DNA of 5,203 nt from positions 1 through 5,203 of the forward strand of contig WLNS01000096.1 of the NCBI GenBank assembly GCA_009699665.1, given 5' to 3'. The notes beneath the pieces are model-generated. The model was not told the origin of the DNA. It did no database searches and saw only the letters and a list, made by a program, of their open reading frames with translations. The translations under genes and the position numbers were made by a program. Positions 1 to 5,203 of this stretch are shown piece by piece. Position 1 is the first letter of the stretch; each line of letters opens with the position of its first letter. Origin of the DNA: Actinomycetota bacterium (GTDB taxonomy: Bacteria; Actinomycetota; Actinomycetes; Actinomycetales; Microbacteriaceae).

Positions 1-1600
1 CACGGCGGGAATGATCGCCCTCTGTCAAATGTCGTTCGCGGCTGCCGGGGCCCTTGTGGTGGAGTACATGGCCCTCTATCACATCGGTGATTACTTCGGC
101 CAGTGGTCCTTCTTCTTCTACATGCTCTGCGGAACCCTAGTAGCCATGGTCATGGGACTCATCGTGGGTCTACCGGCCCTGCGACTGCGCGGCGTCAATT
201 TGGCCGTGGTGACGTTGAGCCTTGCCTTTGTCTTCGATATCACGATTGTGGGAATTGGTTTCCCGGCTCAAAAGACGGGTACCTTCATCGATCGCCCCTT
301 CGGCATCCCCGGTTCGACGGACGCGAGTGCGCTCGGAGTGACGGCACTGGTGATTTTGATTATCGTGGCACTCGTCGCCGTGGGCGTTGTTTATCTGCAG
401 CGCAGCCGCTGGGGGTCGTCCTGGAAAATGGTGGCGTTCTCTGAGCGCGGCACCGCCTCGGCCGGAACGAATGTTCAGATTGCCAAACTCAGCGCCTTCA
501 TTGTGAGTGCAGCAGCCGCGGGAATCGCGGGTGGCCTGTTCGAGATGATTTACCGCCAGGGCGTGACGACGATTTTCGTGCCGTATGCCTCGCTCGTGGT
601 CTACGTACTGTCGACGATTGTCGGTTCGTACCTCGTCGACATGGCTTTCTTCGGCGGACTTCTTTCGGTCATCATCCCCTTCATCCTCGCGCGTCTCAGC
701 TGGCCCCTGTATATCGGCGACATGCTCTTCGGCGTGCTGGGAATTCAGGCCCTGACCACCGGGTCAAACCTCGGTGAAGATATTCGACGAGGTATTCGCC
801 GACGCAATCGGGCCGCGAAGCTGGAAGCAATCGCCGACGTTGCGCGGTCCGCTGCCAAGACAGCCGTCGTTCCCATTCCGAAGGGCACGGGAAAGCCGTT
901 GCTCGTGGTGAAAGATCTCGGTGTTGAGTTCGGTGTGGTCAAGGCCAACGCCAACGTCAACATCACCGTGACGGAGGGCACAATCCTCGGCCTCATTGGA
1001 CCGAACGGTGCCGGAAAGTCAACCTTCATCGATGCGGTCACGGGATTCCTGCCGCAGCACACGGGCACGGTTGATCTCGATGGTTTGTCGCTCAAAGGCA
1101 AGTCGCCGAGCTTCATCGCTCGACACGGAATTCGTCGCACGTACCAGCAGGACCGGGTGCCGTCCACCTTGACCGTGGGTTCTTACGTGCGGTTTATTTC
1201 TGGAGGACGGGCCACGCGGGCGGAAATCGACGAGGTTCTGGCCTTCTTCGAATGTCCCACCTTCTATTCTCCGCTCAGCCTGGTTGATGTGGGAACGAAG
1301 CGTCTCATCGAGGTTGCCGCCGGCGTTGCAGCAAAGCCCAAGGTTCTGCTCTTGGATGAGCCGGCTGCCGGTCTCGACCACGAGCAGCACATCGCCTTCG
1401 GTGAGCGCCTGCGCCAAGTGCCCACCAAGTACGGCGTCACGCTGTTGATCATCGAGCACGACCTCGATCTCGTGCGCAGTGTCTGCTCCGAAATCACCGT
1501 GCTCAACTTCGGTGAGGTGCTTGCCTCGGGCACACAAGAAGCTGTTCTTTCGAATCCTGAAGTTCTCAAGGCCTACATGGGCGAAACGGAGATGCTGTGA
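1..1600 (+). CDS. Branched-chain amino acid-type ABC transporter, fused permease (LivM) and ATP-binding (LivG) protein, 5' partial
   Basis: This is an inner-membrane importer subunit that joins a LivM-like permease to a LivG-like ATPase in one chain. Codons are open to the left edge (read from base 2). The first Met, at base 11, lies inside the conserved LivM stretch with the SFAAAGA motif, so the true start is upstream and roughly the first few dozen residues are missing. Numbering from that Met: hydrophobic segments at about 32-58, 62-82, 108-129, 160-180, 187-208, 211-231 and 234-250; LivM motif GLPALRLRGVNLAVVTLS at 53-70; the cytoplasmic coupling-loop region at about 132-165. A basic linker (RRGIRRRNR, 259-267) leads to the ATPase: Walker A GPNGAGKS 330-337, Q-loop Q379/Q380, Walker B VLLLDE 445-450, D-loop AGLD 453-456, H-loop H483. 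The ABC signature is degenerate (LVDVGTKR, 424-431), and the ATPase part is about 230 residues, somewhat short for LivG. The fusion is seen directly; the transported substrate is unknown. Confidence 0.9.
   Translation, partial: TAGMIALCQMSFAAAGALVVEYMALYHIGDYFGQWSFFFYMLCGTLVAMVMGLIVGLPALRLRGVNLAVVTLSLAFVFDITIVGIGFPAQKTGTFIDRPFGIPGSTDASALGVTALVILIIVALVAVGVVYLQRSRWGSSWKMVAFSERGTASAGTNVQIAKLSAFIVSAAAAGIAGGLFEMIYRQGVTTIFVPYASLVVYVLSTIVGSYLVDMAFFGGLLSVIIPFILARLSWPLYIGDMLFGVLGIQALTTGSNLGEDIRRGIRRRNRAAKLEAIADVARSAAKTAVVPIPKGTGKPLLVVKDLGVEFGVVKANANVNITVTEGTILGLIGPNGAGKSTFIDAVTGFLPQHTGTVDLDGLSLKGKSPSFIARHGIRRTYQQDRVPSTLTVGSYVRFISGGRATRAEIDEVLAFFECPTFYSPLSLVDVGTKRLIEVAAGVAAKPKVLLLDEPAAGLDHEQHIAFGERLRQVPTKYGVTLLIIEHDLDLVRSVCSEITVLNFGEVLASGTQEAVLSNPEVLKAYMGETEML
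1588..1599 (+). promoter_or_regulatory. Ribosome binding site and GTG start of livF, translationally coupled to the upstream gene
   Basis: GGAG at 1588-1591 lies 5 bases before GTG at 1597-1599. The GTG overlaps the TGA stop (1598-1600) of the fused permease-ATPase gene in a GTGA arrangement. This sets the livF start and implies translational coupling, so the two ATPases would be made in similar amounts. Confidence 0.8.
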
Positions 1601-2286
1601 GTCTCGTACTGAATGATGTAACGGTCAGCCGAGGTGTTGGACCGGTTATTTCCAACGTCACGTTGGAAGTAAAACCTGGCGAGATCACGACGTTGGTGGG
1701 CCCGAACGGTGCTGGCAAGACCAGCCTGATCGAGTCGATTGCCGGCGTGCTGATTCCGAGCGGCGGCAGTGTGGTGATGAACGACGTGGATATCACGCGG
1801 TTCTCTAAGCGCAAGCGCGCGCGCGCGGGCCTCGCGATCGTCGAGCAGGGACGAATGATCTTCCCGTCTCTGACGGTGCGCGAGAACCTGCAACTCACGG
1901 CGCGCACAAAGAGTGACTTCGACGCCGCTCTGGCACTGTTCCCCGAGCTTGAGAAGCGCATCAATAACCAAACGGTGCTGCTCTCCGGCGGTGAACAGCA
2001 GATGGTGGTGCTCGCGCGGGCCTTTGCGTCCAAGCCCAAGTACCTCCTGCTTGACGAGATGTCGCTCGGGCTCGCTCCGGTGGTCTTCATGCGCTTGCTT
2101 CCGGTAATTGAGGGCATTGCCAAGTCGGGTGTGGGAGTGCTGCTCGTTGAGCAGTTTGCTCACCTCGCGCTCGGCATTGCTGCTGATGCCATGGTGGTCA
2201 CCAGTGGTCGCGTGTCGTACCACGGTTCGCCCAAGAAGCTCACGAGCGATGCCGAACTCATGCGCAAGTCATACATGGGTGAATAA
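1597..2286 (+). CDS. livF: Branched-chain amino acid-type ABC transporter ATP-binding protein LivF
   Basis: This is the second cytoplasmic ATPase of the Liv/HAAT importer, expected to form a heterodimer with the ATPase half of the upstream fusion protein and drive uptake. The 229 residues match the usual LivF length (about 235). Motifs seen: Walker A GPNGAGKT 35-42; Q-loop at Q84 (EQGRMIFPSLTV); canonical signature LSGGEQQ 129-135; Walker B YLLLDE 149-154; then the LivF-typical SLGLAP 156-161. The switch position reads VEQ (184-186) where most ABC ATPases have His; a Gln-containing VEQ is common in LivF proteins. One oddity is Met155 directly after the Walker B Glu, where the family usually has Pro (DEPSLGL). 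The GTG start overlaps the preceding stop by 4 bases, and a terminator follows 16 bases after the stop, so this is the last gene of the operon. Substrate could be a branched-chain amino acid, an amide or an aromatic acid; the neighbouring genes favour an aromatic compound (inference). Confidence 0.93.
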   Translation: MSLVLNDVTVSRGVGPVISNVTLEVKPGEITTLVGPNGAGKTSLIESIAGVLIPSGGSVVMNDVDITRFSKRKRARAGLAIVEQGRMIFPSLTVRENLQLTARTKSDFDAALALFPELEKRINNQTVLLSGGEQQMVVLARAFASKPKYLLLDEMSLGLAPVVFMRLLPVIEGIAKSGVGVLLVEQFAHLALGIAADAMVVTSGRVSYHGSPKKLTSDAELMRKSYMGE

Positions 2287-2302
2287 GCTCTCGTTCTTAT
2301 GT

Positions 2303-2338
2303 GAGGGGCTCCACCGGCTGGTGGGGCCCCTCAGTTTT
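2303..2338 (+). terminator. Rho-independent terminator after livF
   Basis: A 13-bp stem (2303-2315 with 2320-2332) has one G:U wobble and a GGCT loop (2316-2319). It is followed after two bases by TTTT (2335-2338). It begins 16 bases after the livF stop and ends the transporter operon. On the minus strand the stem has no T-run after it, so termination of the convergent iclR transcript here is less certain. The remaining 84 bases up to the iclR stop (2339-2422) show nothing recognisable. Confidence 0.88.
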
Positions 2339-2422
2339 CTCTGGGTGCGTCGGAAAGTTCGCTTGGCGTTCTGGCCTTTGCAACGACTTCGAAGAAGCTC
2401 CTTTCACCCTCTTGGGGCTGCG

Positions 2423-3184
2423 CTATTCGAACGCTGCGATGATCTGCCGCACGCAGGCTTGCAGGCGCAGGGCAACCTCGGCGAGGTCTATGTTTCGGGT
2501 AACAAAAACCGCAGCGACCGCACACGGCATTTGACCGGCAAGTCGCAGCGGCACGGCAACCGACGTGACTCCGGCGATGACCTCGTCGTGGCTGGTGGCA
2601 TAACCGCGCACGGTCACCTCGGCAGCCTCGGGTCGCGCAGATTCGCCGGGTGCGTAGGTAGCCCACTCGGCCGGGGTGAACGACGACTGGATGGCGATTC
2701 CCGGAGCGCCCACGACAAAAGAGTGCCGCGAGCCCGGCCGCTGCACCAGAGCGGCGGGAGCCCCGGAGGGTTCCGCCGAGGCCAGCGTGATGCACTCGCC
2801 ATGATCCAGGGCCGCGATAAATACCGTCATCCCCAAGTCGTTTGCCGCCTGAATCAGTTCAGGCAAGGCAACCGTAGCCAGGCCCGAAGCGACGTTTCGG
2901 GCAAGGTAAGCCATGCGCGGAGCGAGCGACACGAGACCGGCACCGTCACGCGCTACGAGTCCATGATCCTCGAGGGTGCGCAAAATTCGGTAGGCAATCG
3001 ACCGGTGCACGTCGAGCGCTTCGGCTAGCGCCGCGATGCTCAGAGCTTCATCGCTTTCGGCCAAAACTTCGAGCACGCGGATGCCCCGCGACAGGGTTTG
3101 GGAAGGTGATGCCGCGGCTGCTTGCGCACGTGCCTGCGCGGGCCCCGGCGAGACGCTGGGCGCGGGAGTTACTAGGTCAGTCAT
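2423..3184 (-). CDS. IclR-family transcriptional regulator
   Basis: This is a cytoplasmic DNA-binding regulator of 253 residues, the usual IclR-family length. An Ala/Pro-rich, probably disordered tail (1-27) precedes the N-terminal winged helix-turn-helix (about 28-95). In that domain LSRGIRVLEVLAE opens the fold, AALAEALDVHRSIAYRILRTL (51-71) covers the HTH, and DGAGLVSLAP forms the wing. The C-terminal effector-binding domain runs from about 100 to 253 and shows the family hallmark GYATSHDEVIAGVTSVAVPL at 194-213. The ATG at 3184 is preceded by GAGAGG only 3 bases away, a short spacing, but no better in-frame start is near. The gene diverges from the flavin reductase-monooxygenase operon across a 136-base control region and converges with livF. 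IclR proteins of aromatic pathways (PobR, PcaU, PcaR type) bind an aromatic acid and either activate or repress; the sign and the ligand here are not visible. Control of the divergent operon and autoregulation are inferred from position. Confidence 0.93.
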   Translation of the reverse strand: MTDLVTPAPSVSPGPAQARAQAAAASPSQTLSRGIRVLEVLAESDEALSIAALAEALDVHRSIAYRILRTLEDHGLVARDGAGLVSLAPRMAYLARNVASGLATVALPELIQAANDLGMTVFIAALDHGECITLASAEPSGAPAALVQRPGSRHSFVVGAPGIAIQSSFTPAEWATYAPGESARPEAAEVTVRGYATSHDEVIAGVTSVAVPLRLAGQMPCAVAAVFVTRNIDLAEVALRLQACVRQIIAAFE

Positions 3185-3252
3185 GTGCCTCTCACAAATC
3201 TTCGCCAGAGTCTTGCGTCAGGGGTCCGGGTGCCGTAGCATCTGACAATATA

Positions 3253-3267
3253 GTTCTCTAAATGAAC
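3253..3267. promoter_or_regulatory. Candidate IclR operator, site 1 (GTTC-N7-GAAC)
   Basis: The sequence GTTCTCTAAATGAAC is a 15-base element with perfect 4-base inverted arms around 7 bases. It shares the TTC-N7-GAA frame with site 2, whose start is exactly 20 bases further right. It lies just downstream of site 2 as seen from iclR, and overlaps the possible -35 area of the rightward promoter. Assignment to the neighbouring IclR protein is inference. Confidence 0.5.
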
Positions 3268-3272
3268 ATCAT

Positions 3273-3287
3273 GTTCGATTATAGAAT
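3273..3287. promoter_or_regulatory. Candidate IclR operator, site 2 (TTC-N7-GAA)
   Basis: The sequence GTTCGATTATAGAAT contains TTC-N7-GAA (3274-3286) whose core ATTAT is almost palindromic; only one pair of the 13-base core is mismatched. Its left half, GTTCGAT, resembles half-sites I recall for aromatic-pathway IclR regulators of the PobR/PcaU type. It overlaps the leftward TATAAT box (3278-3283) and the start of the rightward -10 region, so binding could affect both promoters. Between sites 1 and 2 the arms also form a perfect 13-base palindrome, GAACATCATGTTC (3264-3276). Confidence 0.5.
3278..3283 (-). promoter_or_regulatory. Candidate -10 box of the iclR promoter
   Basis: The minus strand reads a perfect TATAAT here, which would place the transcript start near 3271 and give a leader of about 87 bases before the iclR ATG. 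No good -35 hexamer lies 16-18 bases upstream. A second, weaker -10 candidate, TATATT, lies at 3247-3252 on the same strand. The box sits inside operator candidate site 2, which fits autorepression. Confidence 0.4.
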
Positions 3288-3307
3288 AATGCTAACACAT
3301 CACGGGT

Positions 3308-3313
3308 GAAGGG
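3308..3313 (+). promoter_or_regulatory. Ribosome binding site that fixes the flavin reductase start
   Basis: GAAGGG at 3308-3313 lies 7 bases before ATG at 3321. An in-frame GTG at 3306 would extend the protein by five residues, but it overlaps this Shine-Dalgarno sequence and has none of its own, so the ATG at 3321 is preferred. Confidence 0.75.
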
Positions 3314-3320
3314 CAAGCAC

Positions 3321-3851
3321 ATGGGAGCACAGGATCGTGGCGATAAATTCGCGCCCGACTCGAAGCTCTACCGGTCACCGCAGGCCTTTTTTCGCGGCAG
3401 CCTCGGGCGTTTTGCAACGGGCGTTGCCGTCGTGACGTTCGAGGGTGAGACGGGCCGGCACGGCATCACCATCAACTCGTTCACCTCAGTCTCGATGGAG
3501 CCGCCCCTCGTGCTCATCAGCATCGGGCACACTGCCAAGTCGCACGACATGCTCTTCGATCGGCCGTTCTCGGTAAACATTCTGGGGGCCGAGCAAGAAG
3601 ACGTCGGGTGGAACTTTGCCGGGCGGCCCAATGATTCGGCCGAATGGGTCGACGGCACGGTAGCCCCACGCCTGAGCGGCACCATCTCGTGGTTTGAGTG
3701 CACACCCTTTGCCAACTACCCGGGTGGCGATCACACGCTGTTCCTCGGCGAGGTCGTGAATTTCGACTATCGCAAGGGTGATTACCTCGGCTTCATCGCT
3801 GGAAAATTTGTTCCCATTCCCGACCCCGACCCCTGGGTCGAGCTCATCTAG
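3321..3851 (+). CDS. hpaC: NAD(P)H:flavin oxidoreductase, reductase component of a two-component phenol monooxygenase (HpaC-like)
   Basis: This cytoplasmic reductase uses NAD(P)H to reduce FAD or FMN. The free reduced flavin then passes to the oxygenase encoded next door. The 176 residues are typical for the flavin reductase domain family (HpaC, NphA2, PheA2, TftC and relatives). Seen in order: FRGSLGRFATGVAVVTF (24-40), which opens the split-barrel fold; GRHGITINSFTSVSMEPPLV (45-64), the flavin-binding strand and loop; SHDML (74-78); RPFSVNILG (81-89); GGDHTLFLGEV (135-145) with the family GDH motif (136-138) linked to nicotinamide binding; and GDYLGFIAGKF (153-163) near the C-terminus. The ATG at 3321 is supported by GAAGGG 7 bases upstream. 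The monooxygenase gene starts 42 bases after the stop with no hairpin between, so both are probably one operon. The symbol is by family and context; the partner could equally be a nitrophenol- or chlorophenol-type system. Confidence 0.88.
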   Translation: MGAQDRGDKFAPDSKLYRSPQAFFRGSLGRFATGVAVVTFEGETGRHGITINSFTSVSMEPPLVLISIGHTAKSHDMLFDRPFSVNILGAEQEDVGWNFAGRPNDSAEWVDGTVAPRLSGTISWFECTPFANYPGGDHTLFLGEVVNFDYRKGDYLGFIAGKFVPIPDPDPWVELI

Positions 3852-3878
3852 ATCATCCCTCCCACATCCCGCAAAAAA

Positions 3879-3886
3879 GAAGGAAG
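3879..3886 (+). promoter_or_regulatory. Ribosome binding site of the monooxygenase gene
   Basis: GAAGGAAG (3879-3886), with AAGGA at 3880-3884, lies 9 bases before ATG at 3894. The 42-base gap after the reductase stop is otherwise purine/adenine-rich and without hairpins. Confidence 0.7.
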
Positions 3887-3893
3887 ACACACC

Positions 3894-5203
3894 ATGGGTA
3901 TTCGTACCGGCCAGGAGTACCTGGACAAACTCAACTCCATGACACCGCACGTGGTCTATAACGGCGAGATCATTACAAAGAACATCGCTGACCATCCTGC
4001 TTTTTCTGGTGTGGCGCGCACCTACGCGCGCCTGTTCGACATGCAGCACGATCCCCAGTACCAAGACCAGCTGACCTACATCACCGAAAAGGGTGACCGA
4101 GCACACACCTCGTTCATGGTGCCCAAGACGCGTGAAGATCTTGAACGTCGCCGCGCGGGCATGAGCCTGTGGGCTCAAGATTCCAATGGATTCCTGGGCC
4201 GGTCGGGCGACTACATGAACTCATCACTCACCGCCCTGAGCACGGCAAAGGACTTCTTTGCGAAGGCTGACCCCAAGTTTGGTGAGCGCATTGAGAAGTA
4301 TTACGAGTGGTGCCGTGACAACGACATCCTGGCCACCCACACGCTGATTCCGCCACAGGTAAACCGTGCCGTCAAGGGCACCGAGCAGGGTGGCGGTCAG
4401 CTGGCCGCGCGCGTCATCGAAGAGCGCGAAGACGGCATCATTGTCTCTGGTGCGCGCATGCTCGCTACGATTGCCCCCATCGCCGACGAGATGCTCGTCT
4501 TTCCATCAACGGTTCTGCGCGGCGACCCCGCCGACGCTCCCTATTCGTATGCCTTCGCCGTCCCTAACGACGCACCGGGCCTGCGCTACATCTCGCGCGT
4601 GTCGTACGATCAAACCGGAAACCTCTTCGACGAGCCCCTCGCGGCCCGCTACGAAGAGATGGACTGTGTGGTCATCTTCGACAACGTGTTCATTCCCAAC
4701 GACCGCGTCTTCCTGCTCGGTCATCCCGAACTGTGCAACGCGTGGTATGCCGAGACGGGTGCCGCCGCGCTGATGACGCACCAGGTGGTCACCCGCACGA
4801 TTGCCAAGGCAGAGTTCTTTCTCGGTCTGGCGAGCGAAATCGCCGAGTCAATCGGCATCGAGGGATTCCAGCACATTGAGGTCGATCTCGCCGAACTCAT
4901 CGTCGACGTTGAAATCATCAAGGCGCTCATGACCACGTCGGAAGCCAAGGCCGAGCTCAACGAGGCCGGAATGATGGTGCCCTACTGGCCTGCTCTGAAT
5001 GCCGCGCGCAACTGGTATCCCAAGATCTCACAGAGGTTTCCGCAGATCATCCGCAAGTTTGCTGCCTCGGGTCTGATGGCCCTGCCCAACGAGGCAGATA
5101 TTCACAACCCCGAAATTGTTGGTGACATCGACATGTACCTGCAGTCGGCGACTCAAACGGGACCCGAACGCACGCGCCTGTTCAAGTTGGCGCACGACGC
5201 GAG
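3894..5203 (+). CDS. hpaB: FAD-dependent 4-hydroxyphenylacetate 3-monooxygenase family oxygenase component (HpaB-like), 3' partial
   Basis: This oxygenase takes FADH2 from the reductase and, with O2, hydroxylates a phenol ortho to its OH, forming a catechol such as homoprotocatechuate. 436 codons are present and remain open at the right edge; relatives have about 480-520 residues, so some 45-80 are missing. The acyl-CoA-dehydrogenase-like fold is recognisable: N-terminal TGQEYLDKL (5-13); FMVPKTREDLERRR (74-87); FLGRSGDYMN (100-109); ATHTLIPPQVNRA (147-159); EDGIIVSGARMLAT (179-192); the FPSTVL segment (203-208) before the substrate loop; EEMDCVVIFDNVFIPNDRVF (254-273); and AASGLMALPNE (390-400). 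By comparison from memory with the Thermus thermophilus HpaB, the catalytic Arg100, Tyr104 and His142 correspond to R103, Y107 and H149 here, and all are kept. Overall wording is much closer to the Thermus-type enzyme than to E. coli HpaB. Family is sure; the substrate (4-hydroxyphenylacetate, phenol, nitro- or chlorophenol) is not. Confidence 0.92.
   Translation, partial: MGIRTGQEYLDKLNSMTPHVVYNGEIITKNIADHPAFSGVARTYARLFDMQHDPQYQDQLTYITEKGDRAHTSFMVPKTREDLERRRAGMSLWAQDSNGFLGRSGDYMNSSLTALSTAKDFFAKADPKFGERIEKYYEWCRDNDILATHTLIPPQVNRAVKGTEQGGGQLAARVIEEREDGIIVSGARMLATIAPIADEMLVFPSTVLRGDPADAPYSYAFAVPNDAPGLRYISRVSYDQTGNLFDEPLAARYEEMDCVVIFDNVFIPNDRVFLLGHPELCNAWYAETGAAALMTHQVVTRTIAKAEFFLGLASEIAESIGIEGFQHIEVDLAELIVDVEIIKALMTTSEAKAELNEAGMMVPYWPALNAARNWYPKISQRFPQIIRKFAASGLMALPNEADIHNPEIVGDIDMYLQSATQTGPERTRLFKLAHDA

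Larger units (their letters stand above)
3263..3290 (+). promoter_or_regulatory. Candidate promoter of the flavin reductase-monooxygenase operon
   Basis: A -35-like TGAACA (3263-3268, 4 of 6 matches to TTGACA) and a -10-like AATAAT (3285-3290, 5 of 6 matches) are 16 bases apart. TAGAAT at 3282-3287 is an alternative -10. The weak -35 would suit a promoter that needs an activator. It is interleaved with both operator candidates. Transcription would begin near 3297, leaving a short leader of about 25 bases with the ribosome binding site. Confidence 0.4.
3185..3320. promoter_or_regulatory. Divergent intergenic control region between iclR and the reductase-monooxygenase operon
   Basis: These are 136 bases with no gene. 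The part 3241-3300 is sharply AT-richer than the flanking coding DNA and holds candidate promoters in both directions plus symmetrical elements (listed separately). The part 3185-3240 is GC-richer, would be the 5' leader of the iclR transcript, and shows only a weak GTCAG/CTGAC inverted pair (3209-3213 and 3242-3246). The divergent regulator-target layout is the classical arrangement for IclR-family local regulators. Confidence 0.8.

Noticed and set aside
1815..1827. Alternating GC run (possible simple repeat or Z-DNA tract)
   Set aside because: It is only 13 bases and encodes Arg/Ala residues of LivF (around 72-77) in frame; simple codon use explains it.
1573..2223. Leftward open frame of 216 codons antisense to livF
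   Set aside because: livF has all ABC motifs in its own frame; the antisense product shows none and is a shadow of GC-rich codons. Other antisense frames over the transporter (745-1167, 1019-1537) are rejected for the same reason.
2108..3028. Rightward open frame of 306 codons crossing the livF end, terminator and most of iclR
   Set aside because: It runs antisense through a clear IclR gene and across a terminator, has Arg/Ser-rich composition without any domain pattern, and has no ribosome binding site. It is a shadow frame of GC-rich coding DNA.
3209..3246. GTCAG/CTGAC inverted pair in the iclR leader
   Set aside because: Only 5-base arms with a 28-base gap; expected by chance and not a convincing hairpin or riboswitch.
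3306..3308. GTG as an alternative start of the flavin reductase
   Set aside because: It overlaps the Shine-Dalgarno sequence of the ATG at 3321 and has no ribosome binding site of its own.
3486..4178. Leftward open frame of 230 codons across the reductase-monooxygenase junction
   Set aside because: It lies opposite two well-recognised genes and their ribosome binding site, and its translation has no recognisable domain.
4366..4773. Rightward open frame of 135 codons inside the monooxygenase gene
   Set aside because: It is in another frame of the HpaB-like gene, which reads continuously with conserved motifs through this region; the product is Ser/Pro/Arg-rich without a pattern.

Overview
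The window looks like one stretch of an aromatic-compound catabolic locus from a moderately GC-rich actinobacterium. The G+C content looks to be near 60% by eye. A Microbacteriaceae-like member of the Micrococcales is my best guess, judged from codon choice, the 4-base translational coupling and the style of the proteins; no marker gene here fixes the taxonomy.

Layout. Left part (1-2286, + strand): the end of a branched-chain-amino-acid-type (HAAT/Liv) ABC transporter operon. The first gene is open at the left edge and is a natural fusion of a LivM-type permease with a LivG-type ATPase. It overlaps by 4 bases with a LivF-type ATPase gene that starts with GTG. A strong 13-bp hairpin followed by a T-run (2303-2338) closes this operon. 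Middle (2423-3184, - strand): an IclR-family transcription regulator, convergent with the transporter and divergent from the next operon. Between the regulator and the next operon lies an AT-rich divergent control region (3185-3320). It carries two TTC-N7-GAA elements exactly 20 bp apart, overlapping the best candidate -10 boxes of both directions. Right part (3321-5203, + strand): a flavin reductase (HpaC-like) followed 42 bases later by the large oxygenase of a two-component FAD-dependent phenol monooxygenase. That oxygenase is of the HpaB family, closest in style to the Thermus-type 4-hydroxyphenylacetate 3-monooxygenase, and it is cut by the right edge after 436 codons.

How the genes would work together (inference): the Liv-type transporter imports an aromatic acid or a related compound. 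The reductase uses NAD(P)H to make FADH2, which diffuses to the oxygenase, and the oxygenase ortho-hydroxylates a phenolic substrate to a catechol. The IclR protein senses the substrate or an intermediate and controls the reductase-oxygenase operon, and probably itself, from the shared intergenic operator. The true substrate (4-hydroxyphenylacetate, phenol, a nitro- or chlorophenol, or another phenol) cannot be decided from this window. I did not find CRISPR arrays, RNA genes, insertion sequences or phage genes, and nothing that I would call a wholly new system. The most unusual points are the LivM-LivG fusion with a degenerate ABC signature motif and the well-ordered double operator.
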